18,701 bases of DNA from Chitinophagaceae bacterium (GTDB taxonomy: Bacteria; Bacteroidota; Bacteroidia; Chitinophagales; Chitinophagaceae). Location of the stretch: NCBI GenBank assembly GCA_025351145.1, contig JANXWM010000529.1:1-18701 (forward strand), written 5' to 3'. Positions within the stretch are counted from its first letter, which is position 1. Each line of letters starts with the position of its first letter. Position numbers and translations under genes: made by a program. The notes under the pieces were generated by a model, which was given only the letters and a program-made list of their open reading frames with translations, was not told the origin of the DNA and did not search any database. This document shows positions 1 to 6,839 of this stretch, piece by piece.

Positions 1-57
1 ACTCCTTTCGGAAATTTGATTGATTTGTAAAAATAAAAACCGCGCAAATAATAAACA

Positions 58-181
58 ATGTGATTTTTCACATAATCTGATGTGATTTTTCACATAAATC
101 CATGTGATTTTTCACATAAATCCATGTGATTTTTCACATAATCTCATGTGATTTTTCACATAAATGCATGTGATTTTTCAC
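58..181. repeat. Six-copy 22-bp tandem repeat of a 16-bp palindrome
   Basis: The palindrome ATGTGATTTTTCACAT starts at 58, 80, 102, 124 and 146. A sixth copy at 168 is cut to ATGTGATTTTTCAC and followed by C. The period is exactly 22 bp: 16 bp of palindrome and a 6-bp linker of the type AAWYNN (AATCTG, AAATCC, AAATCC, AATCTC, AAATGC). The half-sites TGTGA/TCACA resemble those bound by the CRP/FNR family, but the gap between them is 4 bp, whereas classical CRP sites have 6. A 22-bp period is about two helical turns, so all copies face roughly the same side of DNA. Each copy can also fold as a 6-bp hairpin with a TTTT loop. Function is unknown. Confidence 0.9.
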
Positions 182-295
182 CAATTGCGTTTCTTGCAGT
201 CGCCAGTTCGCCGCTGATGATGATTATTCAAAAGTAGACAGCCAATATTTCGCTTTAATATTAGCGCCGGTAAACGCCCAATATATAATCCAACA

Positions 296-349
296 GTACA
301 AGTGAGCAATTTGCGTGTCGAAGCAGAAAATTGAAAACAAGGGACGATG
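296..349 (+). repeat. Split copy of the dispersed REP-like element
   Basis: GTACAAGTGAG at 296-306 and ACAAGGGACGATG at 337-349 are the two ends of the repeat variant found intact on the other strand at 7971-8000. In that intact copy they are separated by only TGAC. Here 30 bp lie between them, and this insert contains a small inverted repeat (CAATTT at 307-312, AAATTG at 328-333). It may be a diverged or interrupted copy. Confidence 0.5.
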
Positions 350-379
350 TTCGTTGATCCTGCCGCTTGTAACAAAAAA

Positions 380-1102
380 TTATTTAGTAAGATGCGATAA
401 AATAATTCCTGTAGCAACGGCCGCATTTAAAGATTCGGCCCCGCCAATTTTTGGGATGGTTACGGGATGTTTTATAAAGGGCAATACTTGTTCACGGATG
501 CCTTTTGATTCGTTGCCAATTACGAGTATTGCTTCATTTACTTTTTCAATATGATGCAGGTTGGCGCCGTTTAAGAGGGCACCATAAACAGGCACACTGC
601 AATTGCTTAAGAAGGATGGCAAATCTTTGTACCAAACATTTATGCGTATAATACTCCCCATGGTTGACTGTACAACTTTTGGGTTATACATATCAACGGT
701 ATCGATACTCGCAATTATTTGTTTTATACCAAACCAATCGGCAATGCGTATAATGGTACCAAGATTGCCGGGATCTTGTATGCCGTCGAGCACGAGTGTA
801 ATTGAATTTGAGAGGGATGGTTCGTTTACTGTTTCTCTTTGCTCCAACAGGGCCACAACCTGGTTGGGAGTTGCAAGGCTGCTTATTTTTTCAAGTTCAA
901 AATCTTGTATAATTTGAACGGTATCTATATTAGGGTAGATTGATGCCCATTCTTCTGTTGCATAAATTTTCTTGATTACAAAATCGCTCTCTATTAATTC
1001 GTTAATAAGCTTTACACCTTCGGCAATAAACAAACCTTCTTCGTTTCTTGTTTTTTTGTGGAACAAAGTTTGGATATATTTGATTTCATTCTTACTGATC
1101 AT
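380..1102 (-). CDS. SpoU/TrmH-family RNA 2'-O-methyltransferase
   Basis: 240 aa. The protein probably transfers a methyl group from S-adenosylmethionine to a ribose 2'-OH in rRNA or tRNA. Residues 1-100 look like the substrate-binding domain that precedes the SPOUT fold (start MISKNEIKYIQ, then GLFIAEGVKLINEL). The catalytic domain carries the three family motifs: DGIQDPGNLGTIIRIAD at 106-122 (N113, R119), IGNESKGI at 195-202 (E198), and IPKIGGAESLNAAVA at 216-230 (S224, N226). It is full length for the RlmB/TrmH-like group. The start is supported because family homologues begin the same way. It is divergent from the tamL-like gene, with only 4 bp between the start codons. The exact target nucleotide cannot be read from the sequence, so no symbol is given. 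Confidence 0.93.
   Translation of the reverse strand: MISKNEIKYIQTLFHKKTRNEEGLFIAEGVKLINELIESDFVIKKIYATEEWASIYPNIDTVQIIQDFELEKISSLATPNQVVALLEQRETVNEPSLSNSITLVLDGIQDPGNLGTIIRIADWFGIKQIIASIDTVDMYNPKVVQSTMGSIIRINVWYKDLPSFLSNCSVPVYGALLNGANLHHIEKVNEAILVIGNESKGIREQVLPFIKHPVTIPKIGGAESLNAAVATGIILSHLTK
1055..1082 (+). promoter_or_regulatory. Candidate Bacteroidota-type promoter for the tamL-like gene
   Basis: TTTG at 1055-1058 and TATATTTG at 1075-1082 resemble the Bacteroidota -33 (TTTG) and -7 (TAnnTTTG) elements, separated by 16 bp, which is slightly short. The start codon is 24 bp after the -7 element. The motif lies inside the opposite-strand methyltransferase gene, as it must if the tamL-like gene starts at 1107. 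It was found by eye only. Confidence 0.35.
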
Positions 1103-1106
1103 ACCT

Positions 1107-3527
1107 ATGGGCTTTATCTCTAAATTGATTCGTTACCTATCAGCACTCCTGGTTTTATGCTGTATTTTTTTTTCCTGTACGGTTGTAAAAGACTTTCCCC
1201 AGGGCAAACCTTTTGTTTATAACAATATCATAAATATAACAGGCAATATAAGTAAAGATGAGAAGAAAAGATTAACCACTGATCTTGCAACTTACTGGGA
1301 CGACAGTCTCTTTGCACGTAAAGTGCAGCAATTCGGCGTAAGATATGTTTTAAAAAAACCACCTGTTTTTGATACAGTAAATATCAGCCGTACAAGATTG
1401 TACATGACTGGGTACCTTAACAGCCAGGGGTATTACAATATTAAGTTCACCAATATTGATTCCTGTTATTTACCTTTTGATACAGTTGACAACCAGATAA
1501 GAACAACCATTACTTTAAATATTGATCCGGGCAAAAACACCATTATTGATTCGTTATCATATAATTTAAAAAATGAAATTTTAGACAGCCTGGCTTTAAA
1601 AAACATAAACAACAGTTTTATTAAACCCGGCACTACCCCTTTTTCAAAGCAGGTGATTGCTTCTGAACTTGACAGGCTTGTTGCCGTGTACCGGAGGGAT
1701 GGCTATTTTTTGCTTACACGTGATAATCTTGTAGCCGAGGTAGATACCACAGATATCTCATTGCTGAAGATTTCACTTGATCCTTTTGAGCAGGCGCAGA
1801 AAATTGCCGAAGTTGCTGAAAAAAGAAAACAAAACCCTACGGCAATTGTAGAGATAAAAAACAGGAAAAATATTGATTCAGCTTTGGCTGTTTCTGATTC
1901 TGTTTTTTTTAAACAATATTATATCGGTAACATTTTTTATTACCCTGAAACAGCACGCTATGGCCTTTATGGTAATCCCGATAGCCTGATGCTGGATACT
2001 GCTGCTTTTCAAAAATATCACGAGGATTTTTCTACAGTTTATTACCGCAAAGGCCTTTTTAAGTTTCAGCCATTACGCGAACAGACAAGGCAGCAAAAGG
2101 GATCGTTATACAATGAAGAAAAATTTTATAAAACACTCAATAATTTTAACCAGTTGGGCGCATGGGAGCGGGTAGATTACAGAACAATTGTTCATAATGA
2201 TTCAGTAGATTTTCATTATTTTCTCACACCGGCAAAAAAGCAAACATTAAATTTTAACCTTGAAACAAGCCGTAATACCGGAGATTTCCTTAGTTCCGGA
2301 AATCTGATTGGATTAGCCTTCAACACAACTTACATTAACCGGAATGTTTGGCACAGGGCCATACAGTCGGCCACTACTTTCAGTAACGGTGTTGAATTTA
2401 ATTTTGTACAAAATACTACGCTGCTTCAAACCTTTCAAACTTCACTTAGCCACACATATTCAATTCCCCGTTTAATTACGCCTTTCAAATTAAAAAAAGC
2501 AAGCAAACTAGACGGCATGAGAACTCTGCTTAACCTGAGCGCTGCTTATGCAGAAAGACAGGATTTCTACCGTATACGTTCTTTTGTTGCCGGCTGGGGA
2601 TATGAATATAGAAAAAGAAATAATGTATGGCAATTTAAAATACCTAACATAGAGCTCTATTCCTTAGACACTTTACCATTGCTCGATAGTGCATTTAGGG
2701 TAAACCCCTTTTTACGTACTTCATTTAATACAGGATCGGTAATAAGCCTCCAGGCAAGTTTTAACCGTACTTATAATGACAAAAGAAATAAAAAAGCTAC
2801 AAATTTTATTCGAGTTGCCGGAGAAGAATCCGGGGCCTTGCTTGGCCGTATAAATAGTTTACAGGATAAGATTTATCAATATATAAAATTAGAAGCAGAG
2901 TACCGGCGTTTGATCAATTATCGAAAATCGGCCGTGGCATTCAGGGTGTTTGGAGGCATTGGTTACAATTATGGTAACAGTGAAAAATTTGGTAAAACAC
3001 TTCCTTTCTTTAAGCAATTTGTTGGCGGAGGGCCAAACAGCATGCGTGCCTGGGGACTAAGGTTGCTGGGTCTTGGTTCTTCAGTTGTAAGTGATACCTC
3101 ATCCAGTTTTCGGGACAGGTATGGAGATATGCAGTTAGAAGCCAATGCTGAATACCGCTTTACCCTTGCACAGTTTAGCAGTGTAAAAATTGGCGGTGCG
3201 CTCTTTACTGATATTGGAAATATTTGGAACCTTCACGAAAGCGCCGAAGTACCCGGTAGCAAGTTTGAATTAAATCATTTAGGAAAAGATATTGCTATAG
3301 GGGTAGGCACAGGTATAAGGTTCGATTTTAGTTACTTTCTTATCCGGGTAGATTTGGGTATTAAATTAAAAGATCCTGCAAGAAGTGCAAATAACGGATG
3401 GATGGGGCCTTCAGATTTTACCTGGAAGAATTACGAATACAGTGAAAAAAATCCTGATACCGGAAAATACGAACCTCCCACGAGAAATAATTACGCCATA
3501 CAGTTAGGTATTGGTATGCCCTTCTGA
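1107..3527 (+). CDS. tamL: TamL-like lipid-anchored Omp85 protein (BamA/TamA family)
   Basis: 806 aa from ATG 1107. It is probably the lipoprotein form of TamA found in Bacteroidota (TamL), an outer-membrane barrel that helps insert or assemble envelope components. A hydrophobic signal (SKLIRYLSALLVLCCIFFS) precedes Cys24, so lipidation is likely. Next comes CTVVKDFPQGKPFVYNN and a POTRA-like region (INITGNISKDEKKRL and GYLNSQGYYN). The C-terminal half is a β-barrel with the Omp85 loop region FVGGGPNSMRAWGLRLLG, where RAW (647-649) stands in place of the usual RGF/RGY. It ends in IQLGIGMPF with a terminal Phe, a typical β-signal. The frame is open further upstream to 972, but that part is antisense to the methyltransferase and lacks signal-peptide character, so 1107 is chosen. 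No tamB partner is visible. The last 24 bp overlap truB tail to tail. Confidence 0.85.
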   Translation: MGFISKLIRYLSALLVLCCIFFSCTVVKDFPQGKPFVYNNIINITGNISKDEKKRLTTDLATYWDDSLFARKVQQFGVRYVLKKPPVFDTVNISRTRLYMTGYLNSQGYYNIKFTNIDSCYLPFDTVDNQIRTTITLNIDPGKNTIIDSLSYNLKNEILDSLALKNINNSFIKPGTTPFSKQVIASELDRLVAVYRRDGYFLLTRDNLVAEVDTTDISLLKISLDPFEQAQKIAEVAEKRKQNPTAIVEIKNRKNIDSALAVSDSVFFKQYYIGNIFYYPETARYGLYGNPDSLMLDTAAFQKYHEDFSTVYYRKGLFKFQPLREQTRQQKGSLYNEEKFYKTLNNFNQLGAWERVDYRTIVHNDSVDFHYFLTPAKKQTLNFNLETSRNTGDFLSSGNLIGLAFNTTYINRNVWHRAIQSATTFSNGVEFNFVQNTTLLQTFQTSLSHTYSIPRLITPFKLKKASKLDGMRTLLNLSAAYAERQDFYRIRSFVAGWGYEYRKRNNVWQFKIPNIELYSLDTLPLLDSAFRVNPFLRTSFNTGSVISLQASFNRTYNDKRNKKATNFIRVAGEESGALLGRINSLQDKIYQYIKLEAEYRRLINYRKSAVAFRVFGGIGYNYGNSEKFGKTLPFFKQFVGGGPNSMRAWGLRLLGLGSSVVSDTSSSFRDRYGDMQLEANAEYRFTLAQFSSVKIGGALFTDIGNIWNLHESAEVPGSKFELNHLGKDIAIGVGTGIRFDFSYFLIRVDLGIKLKDPARSANNGWMGPSDFTWKNYEYSEKNPDTGKYEPPTRNNYAIQLGIGMPF

Positions 3528-4229
3528 TAATGCTTTCAATTGAATGATACTTGTTTCAAATTCCTGGGGCAACACGGAATTCCCTAAAAAAAACTGTCCA
3601 ATCCTGGTACGGCACAATTTGCTTAAATAACCACCTGTTCCTAATGCATTGCCAAAATCATAAGCCAGGCTTCTTATATAAGTTCCCGTAGTGCAAACAA
3701 CGCGAAAATCAACAACAGGTATACCTATATGGGTTATTTCAAATTCGCTTATCGTTACAGGTCTTGGCTCGGCAAATACTTCCTGGCCTTTCCGCGCCAT
3801 TTCGTAATATCTTTTCCCGTCCTTTTTTATTGCTGAATGCACAGGTGGAACCTGCATAATATTGCCGGTAAATTGCTGTGTTGCAGCTCGTATAATTTCA
3901 GGTGTAAGGTGCTCCAGAGACTTAAAATTTACAGGTTCGCTTTCAAGATCATAGGTTGCTGTTTCGGCGCCAAGTGTAAAGCTGCCGGTATATTCCTTTT
4001 CCATGCCCATATACTCATTAATCTTTTTTGTAAACTTACCTGTACAAATAATGAGTAAGCCTGTTGCCAGCGGGTCAAGCGTACCTGCATGGCCTACTTT
4101 AGCAACTCCTGTAACAACCCTGATTTTTTTTACAGCATCAAAAGAAGTCCATTTTAATGGCTTATTAAGTAACAGCACTTTGCCTTCTAAATATGGTTGC
4201 ATTGCTGCATGTATCGGTTTCTGTTTCAT
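3504..4229 (-). CDS. truB: tRNA pseudouridine-55 synthase TruB
   Basis: 241 aa. It converts U55 in the TΨC arm of tRNAs to pseudouridine. LLLNKPLKWTSFDAVKKIR at 19-37 and GHAGTLDPLATGLL at 46-59 are TruB hallmarks, and Asp52 is the predicted catalytic residue. Other family segments are KEYTGSFTLGAETATYD (78-94), the KRYYEMARKGQEV substrate loop, CTTGTYIRSLAYDFG and RTRIGQF. It is shorter than the roughly 310-aa E. coli enzyme because the C-terminal extension is missing, which is usual in this phylum. It converges with the tamL-like gene with a 24-bp overlap (stop codons at 3504-3506 and 3525-3527). A terminator separates it from the tonB operon, so it probably has its own promoter. Confidence 0.95.
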   Translation of the reverse strand: MKQKPIHAAMQPYLEGKVLLLNKPLKWTSFDAVKKIRVVTGVAKVGHAGTLDPLATGLLIICTGKFTKKINEYMGMEKEYTGSFTLGAETATYDLESEPVNFKSLEHLTPEIIRAATQQFTGNIMQVPPVHSAIKKDGKRYYEMARKGQEVFAEPRPVTISEFEITHIGIPVVDFRVVCTTGTYIRSLAYDFGNALGTGGYLSKLCRTRIGQFFLGNSVLPQEFETSIIQLKALSEGHTNT

Positions 4230-4266
4230 GTTTTAAAAGTGGGTAAAGTTGCAGTAAAAATTCCAC

Positions 4267-4297
4267 TAATTATATCTTATGAAACCGGCTAATCAAA
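4267..4297 (-). promoter_or_regulatory. truB: Possible truB promoter
   Basis: On the minus strand TTTG (4297-4294) is followed after 19 bp by TATAATTA (4274-4267), which ends 37 bp before the truB start codon. The spacing fits Bacteroidota promoters. The downstream box only partly matches TAnnTTTG and looks more like a TATAAT box. Confidence 0.3.
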
Positions 4298-4342
4298 GAA
4301 CAGCTTTTTGTAACGGGCATAAGTAATTCTTCCAGGCACCTG

Positions 4343-4362
4343 TTGTGTCACTCACTTGTACG
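4343..4362 (-). repeat. REP-like dispersed repeat, diverged variant
   Basis: TTGTGTCACTCACTTGTACG is identical to the sequence at 7981-8000. On the minus strand it reads CGTACAAGTGAGTGACACAA, the diverged form of the family core CGTACAAGAGTGCGACGCAA. Confidence 0.8.
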
Positions 4363-4474
4363 TTCCAATCTTTATTGGGCAAAAAAAATACAAAATCATT
4401 TTGCACAAAAAACATTCTATTGAATGGGGCAGCCATGCTGAACCTGACACAAAAGATGACCAATGATATACAGT

Positions 4475-4503
4475 AAAAGTGATTGCGACGCAAGGAACGA
4501 TGC
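4475..4503 (+). repeat. REP-like dispersed repeat, partial copy
   Basis: GCGACGCAAGGAACGATG (4485-4502) matches the 3' half of the family consensus. The 5' half is diverged (AAAAGTGATT in place of CGTACAAGAGT). It faces the copy at 4343-4362 in inverted orientation. Confidence 0.65.
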
Positions 4504-4580
4504 TATGAAAACTGATGCCAGTATTAGAAATATGCTTTTAAAACAGGAAAAGACCAACGTTTGGAATTTTTTCAAAATAA

Positions 4581-4612
4581 AAAAGCTCCCAAAAATTTGG
4601 GAGCTTTTATTT
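4581..4612 (-). terminator. Rho-independent terminator of the exbB-exbD-exbD-tonB operon
   Basis: AAAAGCTCCCAA (4581-4592) pairs perfectly with TTGGGAGCTTTT (4597-4608) around a 4-nt loop. It lies just beyond the tonB stop codon at 4627. On the minus strand the stem is followed by a T-rich run, and on the plus strand by TTTTATTTATT, so it may work in both directions. Confidence 0.85.
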
Positions 4613-4626
4613 ATTGAGTTCGAATA

Positions 4627-5457
4627 TTATCCTTCAGATACCTGGAATGTTACGCTTTGTTTTTGGCGGTAAATAACATTTCTACCGTTTTGAACTGCAG
4701 GGGTCCAGGCCGGGCCTTTCTTAATTACACGTACAGCTTCTTCTGATGTGCCATATCCCGGGTCGTTAAGAGCCTGTACCTCGGAGATATTTCCGTTTTT
4801 ATCAACAAGAAAAGAAACAACTACAGTGTAGTTAGCAGGAGGAGCCCCATTATCAACAGGAACATTACTGTTCAAATTCCTTTCAAGGTATTTCTGCCAT
4901 GCACCAGCAGGGCCAGGAAATTTCGCTTCAATTTGAACCGTTTTAAATTCCTTGTCGTAATCTTCTTCCTGTGCCTTGGGAGCTTCTACCTGACCTGTAC
5001 TTTGCTCTACAGGAGGCGCAACCACATCATTTTTTTCGCCTTCCTGATTGATAGTACCAATTTTGGTATCGTCAAGTTTCTCCTGCTCTGGTGGCTTATC
5101 TTCTGGTTTTACCTCTTCATCTTTTACAATTTTAGGAGGCGTAAACTTTGTGATTTCCACTTTAGGCGGATCCTGTTTTGGAGGCGGTGGTGGTGGTGGT
5201 TCAGGCTTCTTCTCTTCCTGTTTTACATCAGCCAGTGACACATCCTGTACAAGAATCTGTGTTTGCTTAGATGGACCAACAAATTTTGCAAGCACAGTAC
5301 CTAAAAATACAAGAAGGCAAACTGACAATGTAGATAAAACAGCGATGATCAGCCTTTTTTTATAAGTCTTACGCAGCTCATAAGCTCCGTATTCCTTATT
5401 TCTACCCTCGAAAATAAGATCGAGAATATCGGCGTTTAAAATTTTATTTGTATCCAT
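4627..5457 (-). CDS. tonB: TonB-family energy transducer
   Basis: 276 aa. It couples the proton-motive force harvested by ExbB/ExbD to TonB-dependent outer-membrane receptors. The short cytoplasmic segment contains FEGRNKEYGAYELRKTYKKR (17-36), a start common in Bacteroidota TonB proteins. One membrane anchor spans about 36-59. A Pro/Lys/Glu-rich periplasmic spanner follows (about 82-125, with a seven-Pro run), then an acidic, Gln-rich linker. The C-terminal TonB fold covers about 177-276: FPGPAGAWQKYLERNLN, VVVSFLVDKNGNISEVQAL, and GPAWTPAVQNGRNVIYRQ. It is the last gene of the operon, 55 bp after the second exbD and directly before the terminator. Which receptors it serves cannot be told. 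Confidence 0.93.
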   Translation of the reverse strand: MDTNKILNADILDLIFEGRNKEYGAYELRKTYKKRLIIAVLSTLSVCLLVFLGTVLAKFVGPSKQTQILVQDVSLADVKQEEKKPEPPPPPPPKQDPPKVEITKFTPPKIVKDEEVKPEDKPPEQEKLDDTKIGTINQEGEKNDVVAPPVEQSTGQVEAPKAQEEDYDKEFKTVQIEAKFPGPAGAWQKYLERNLNSNVPVDNGAPPANYTVVVSFLVDKNGNISEVQALNDPGYGTSEEAVRVIKKGPAWTPAVQNGRNVIYRQKQSVTFQVSEG

Positions 5458-5512
5458 TGTTCAGGAAAATTGTTTTATCAAAATTCAAAATACCGGTAAC
5501 TCTATGAAGCAA

Positions 5513-6058
5513 CTACTGTCCAGAACTTTGTTCAGTAATTTTTATCAATTGGTCTTCATCCGGTGTTATATCAACAAGAGCATAACGTCCTATAACATTT
5601 ATTGACATTTCGTCAAGAATATCAATTACGTTTTTATAAGTGCTTTCTTCATTTGGCTTAATCACAACTACCATGTCAGCCGTGTCGGTAGTTTTTTTTT
5701 TGTGAATAATTACATCACGGATGTCTTTAAAATTTGAGGATTTAAAGTTGGTGCCTGATGCATCAGCCTGCAAAATCCCCTCATAATAAAACACATGGTT
5801 GTCTTTACCAAGAAGAATAGTAAGCGCACCAGATGCTTTAGCTTTATTCTGCTCCTCAGGCTTAGCTGTATCATCAGGTAAAGCCAGTTTCATAGCTGTT
5901 GGCTGGCTCATTGTTGTGGTGAATATGAAAAAAGTAATCAACAGGAAACCAAGATCAACCATTGGTGTAAGGTCAACTCTTGTTGACATCTTTTTCCCTT
6001 TCTTGACTCCCGGGCCTTTCTTATGCCCGCCACCACCCGAGGTATCCATTTCTGCCAT
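5513..6058 (-). CDS. exbD: ExbD/TolR-family protein (second copy of operon)
   Basis: 181 aa. It is a proton-channel partner of ExbB. A Gly/Lys-rich cytoplasmic tail (1-24) precedes STRVDLTPMVDLGFLLITFF. The single membrane helix spans about 31-50 and contains Asp35, the conserved proton-carrying residue. The periplasmic part includes a KASGALTILLGKDNHVFYYEG strand and a DVIDEMS-like helix, as in ExbD domains. It differs clearly from the other ExbD encoded just upstream, so the two are old paralogues rather than a recent duplication. It lies 54 bp after the first exbD and 55 bp before tonB, consistent with co-transcription. Confidence 0.92.
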   Translation of the reverse strand: MAEMDTSGGGGHKKGPGVKKGKKMSTRVDLTPMVDLGFLLITFFIFTTTMSQPTAMKLALPDDTAKPEEQNKAKASGALTILLGKDNHVFYYEGILQADASGTNFKSSNFKDIRDVIIHKKKTTDTADMVVVIKPNEESTYKNVIDILDEMSINVIGRYALVDITPDEDQLIKITEQSSGQ

Positions 6059-6112
6059 GGTAGAAAAATTTATTTTTTAATAATAATATTTCAAATTCAA
6101 ACACTATTCTTT

Positions 6113-6772
6113 TTACTTAGCAGCAGCAGTTCCCTTTTTCCAAAGATCAGAGCCCTGCGGTACACTTTCAGGATTTGTAACCATCTGGAATTTAAAGAAC
6201 CCATTCTTTCTGTATGCAGTTAAAATATTCTTGAAAGAAGGATATTTTGCTATATTATCTCCTTTAAGAAGCAGATTAGGTTTTTGACCAGCATATACGG
6301 TTGCGACTGCCCTCATCCAAACAATTAATTCGTTGTTGGCTGTGTCTTTGCACGGTATGCCAGGTAAAGCATCACCTGTCATTCTTTCAATAGGGATTTT
6401 AGCCTGCTGGCTTAGCTGTGCAAGGGCTACACCAATAAAAGGAGCTTTAACTAAAGCTGCTATATCTGCATCCGTAAGACCCAGATTGTTAGAGCTGTTA
6501 ATAGTAGAAATTATTTCCTTTTTGTTTGCCTTATCTGCAGCGCCATCACCTGTTGAAAGAAAAACCTTACCATCCTTATTCAGCGACAACATGATTACAT
6601 CTTTTTCAGGGGCTATTTTTGAAGCCACTGAATTGGGTGTATTGATTGGCACTGCTTCCGATGGTTTAAACTTTGTTGTAAGGATGAAAAAAGAAAGTAG
6701 CAGGAAGGCTACATCACACATAGCCGTCATGTCAATACTCGTACTTTTTCTCGCTATTTTCGGTCTTGCCAT
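6113..6772 (-). CDS. exbD: ExbD/TolR-family protein (first copy of operon)
   Basis: 219 aa. It has a short basic tail (MARPKIARKSTSIDM), then a membrane helix at about 15-32 in TAMCDVAFLLLSFFILTTKF with the conserved Asp20. The periplasmic domain contains KDVIMLSLNKDGKVFLSTGDG. It is longer than a typical ExbD of about 140 aa because of an insert in the middle, which includes TGDALPGIPCKDTANNELIVWMR. It starts 67 bp after exbB. Both ExbDs keep the key Asp, so both could act in the channel, possibly as a heteromer. Confidence 0.92.
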   Translation of the reverse strand: MARPKIARKSTSIDMTAMCDVAFLLLSFFILTTKFKPSEAVPINTPNSVASKIAPEKDVIMLSLNKDGKVFLSTGDGAADKANKKEIISTINSSNNLGLTDADIAALVKAPFIGVALAQLSQQAKIPIERMTGDALPGIPCKDTANNELIVWMRAVATVYAGQKPNLLLKGDNIAKYPSFKNILTAYRKNGFFKFQMVTNPESVPQGSDLWKKGTAAAK

Positions 6773-6839
6773 TATTAATGATTTATAACGTCAGATATTT
6801 AGATGCAATTGCCACAAAATTCCACAAATAATTTTTCAA

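Larger units (their letters stand above)
1..379. other. Intergenic region with tandem palindromic array and a split REP-like copy
   Basis: I see no credible gene in this stretch. Its left edge is A/T-rich sequence without a recognisable coding frame. The tandem array at 58-181 takes up its centre, and a split copy of the dispersed REP-like repeat lies at 296-349. It is downstream of the minus-strand methyltransferase that ends at 380, and I found no clean hairpin plus T-tract terminator for that gene. An open minus-strand frame at 178-426 has no family resemblance and overlaps the methyltransferase, so it is not called. Confidence 0.7.
4230..4580. other. Intergenic spacer upstream of truB with two REP-like elements
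   Basis: There is no credible gene here. The spacer holds the putative truB promoter next to truB, then two REP-like copies in opposite orientation (4343-4362 and 4475-4503). Together they could close a large, imperfect stem around about 110 nt. A short open frame across 4463-4672 is only chance sequence running through the repeat, the terminator and the antisense of tonB. Confidence 0.6.

Noticed and set aside
58..181. CRISPR array
   Set aside because: The unit is 22 bp with only 6-bp, partly conserved linkers; CRISPR repeats are separated by unique spacers of about 30 bp, and no cas genes are present.
58..181. Classical CRP-binding sites
   Set aside because: The half-sites match TGTGA/TCACA, but the spacing is 4 bp where CRP needs 6, so a CRP call is not supported, only a resemblance.
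178..426. 82-residue minus-strand open frame
   Set aside because: It overlaps the methyltransferase end and a split repeat, and has no recognisable domain, signal or start context.
972..1106. Upstream extension of the tamL-like gene
   Set aside because: The frame is open, but the added 45 residues are antisense to the methyltransferase and would bury the lipoprotein signal peptide that starts at 1107.
4463..4672. 69-residue plus-strand open frame
   Set aside because: It runs through a REP-like copy, the operon terminator and the antisense of tonB.
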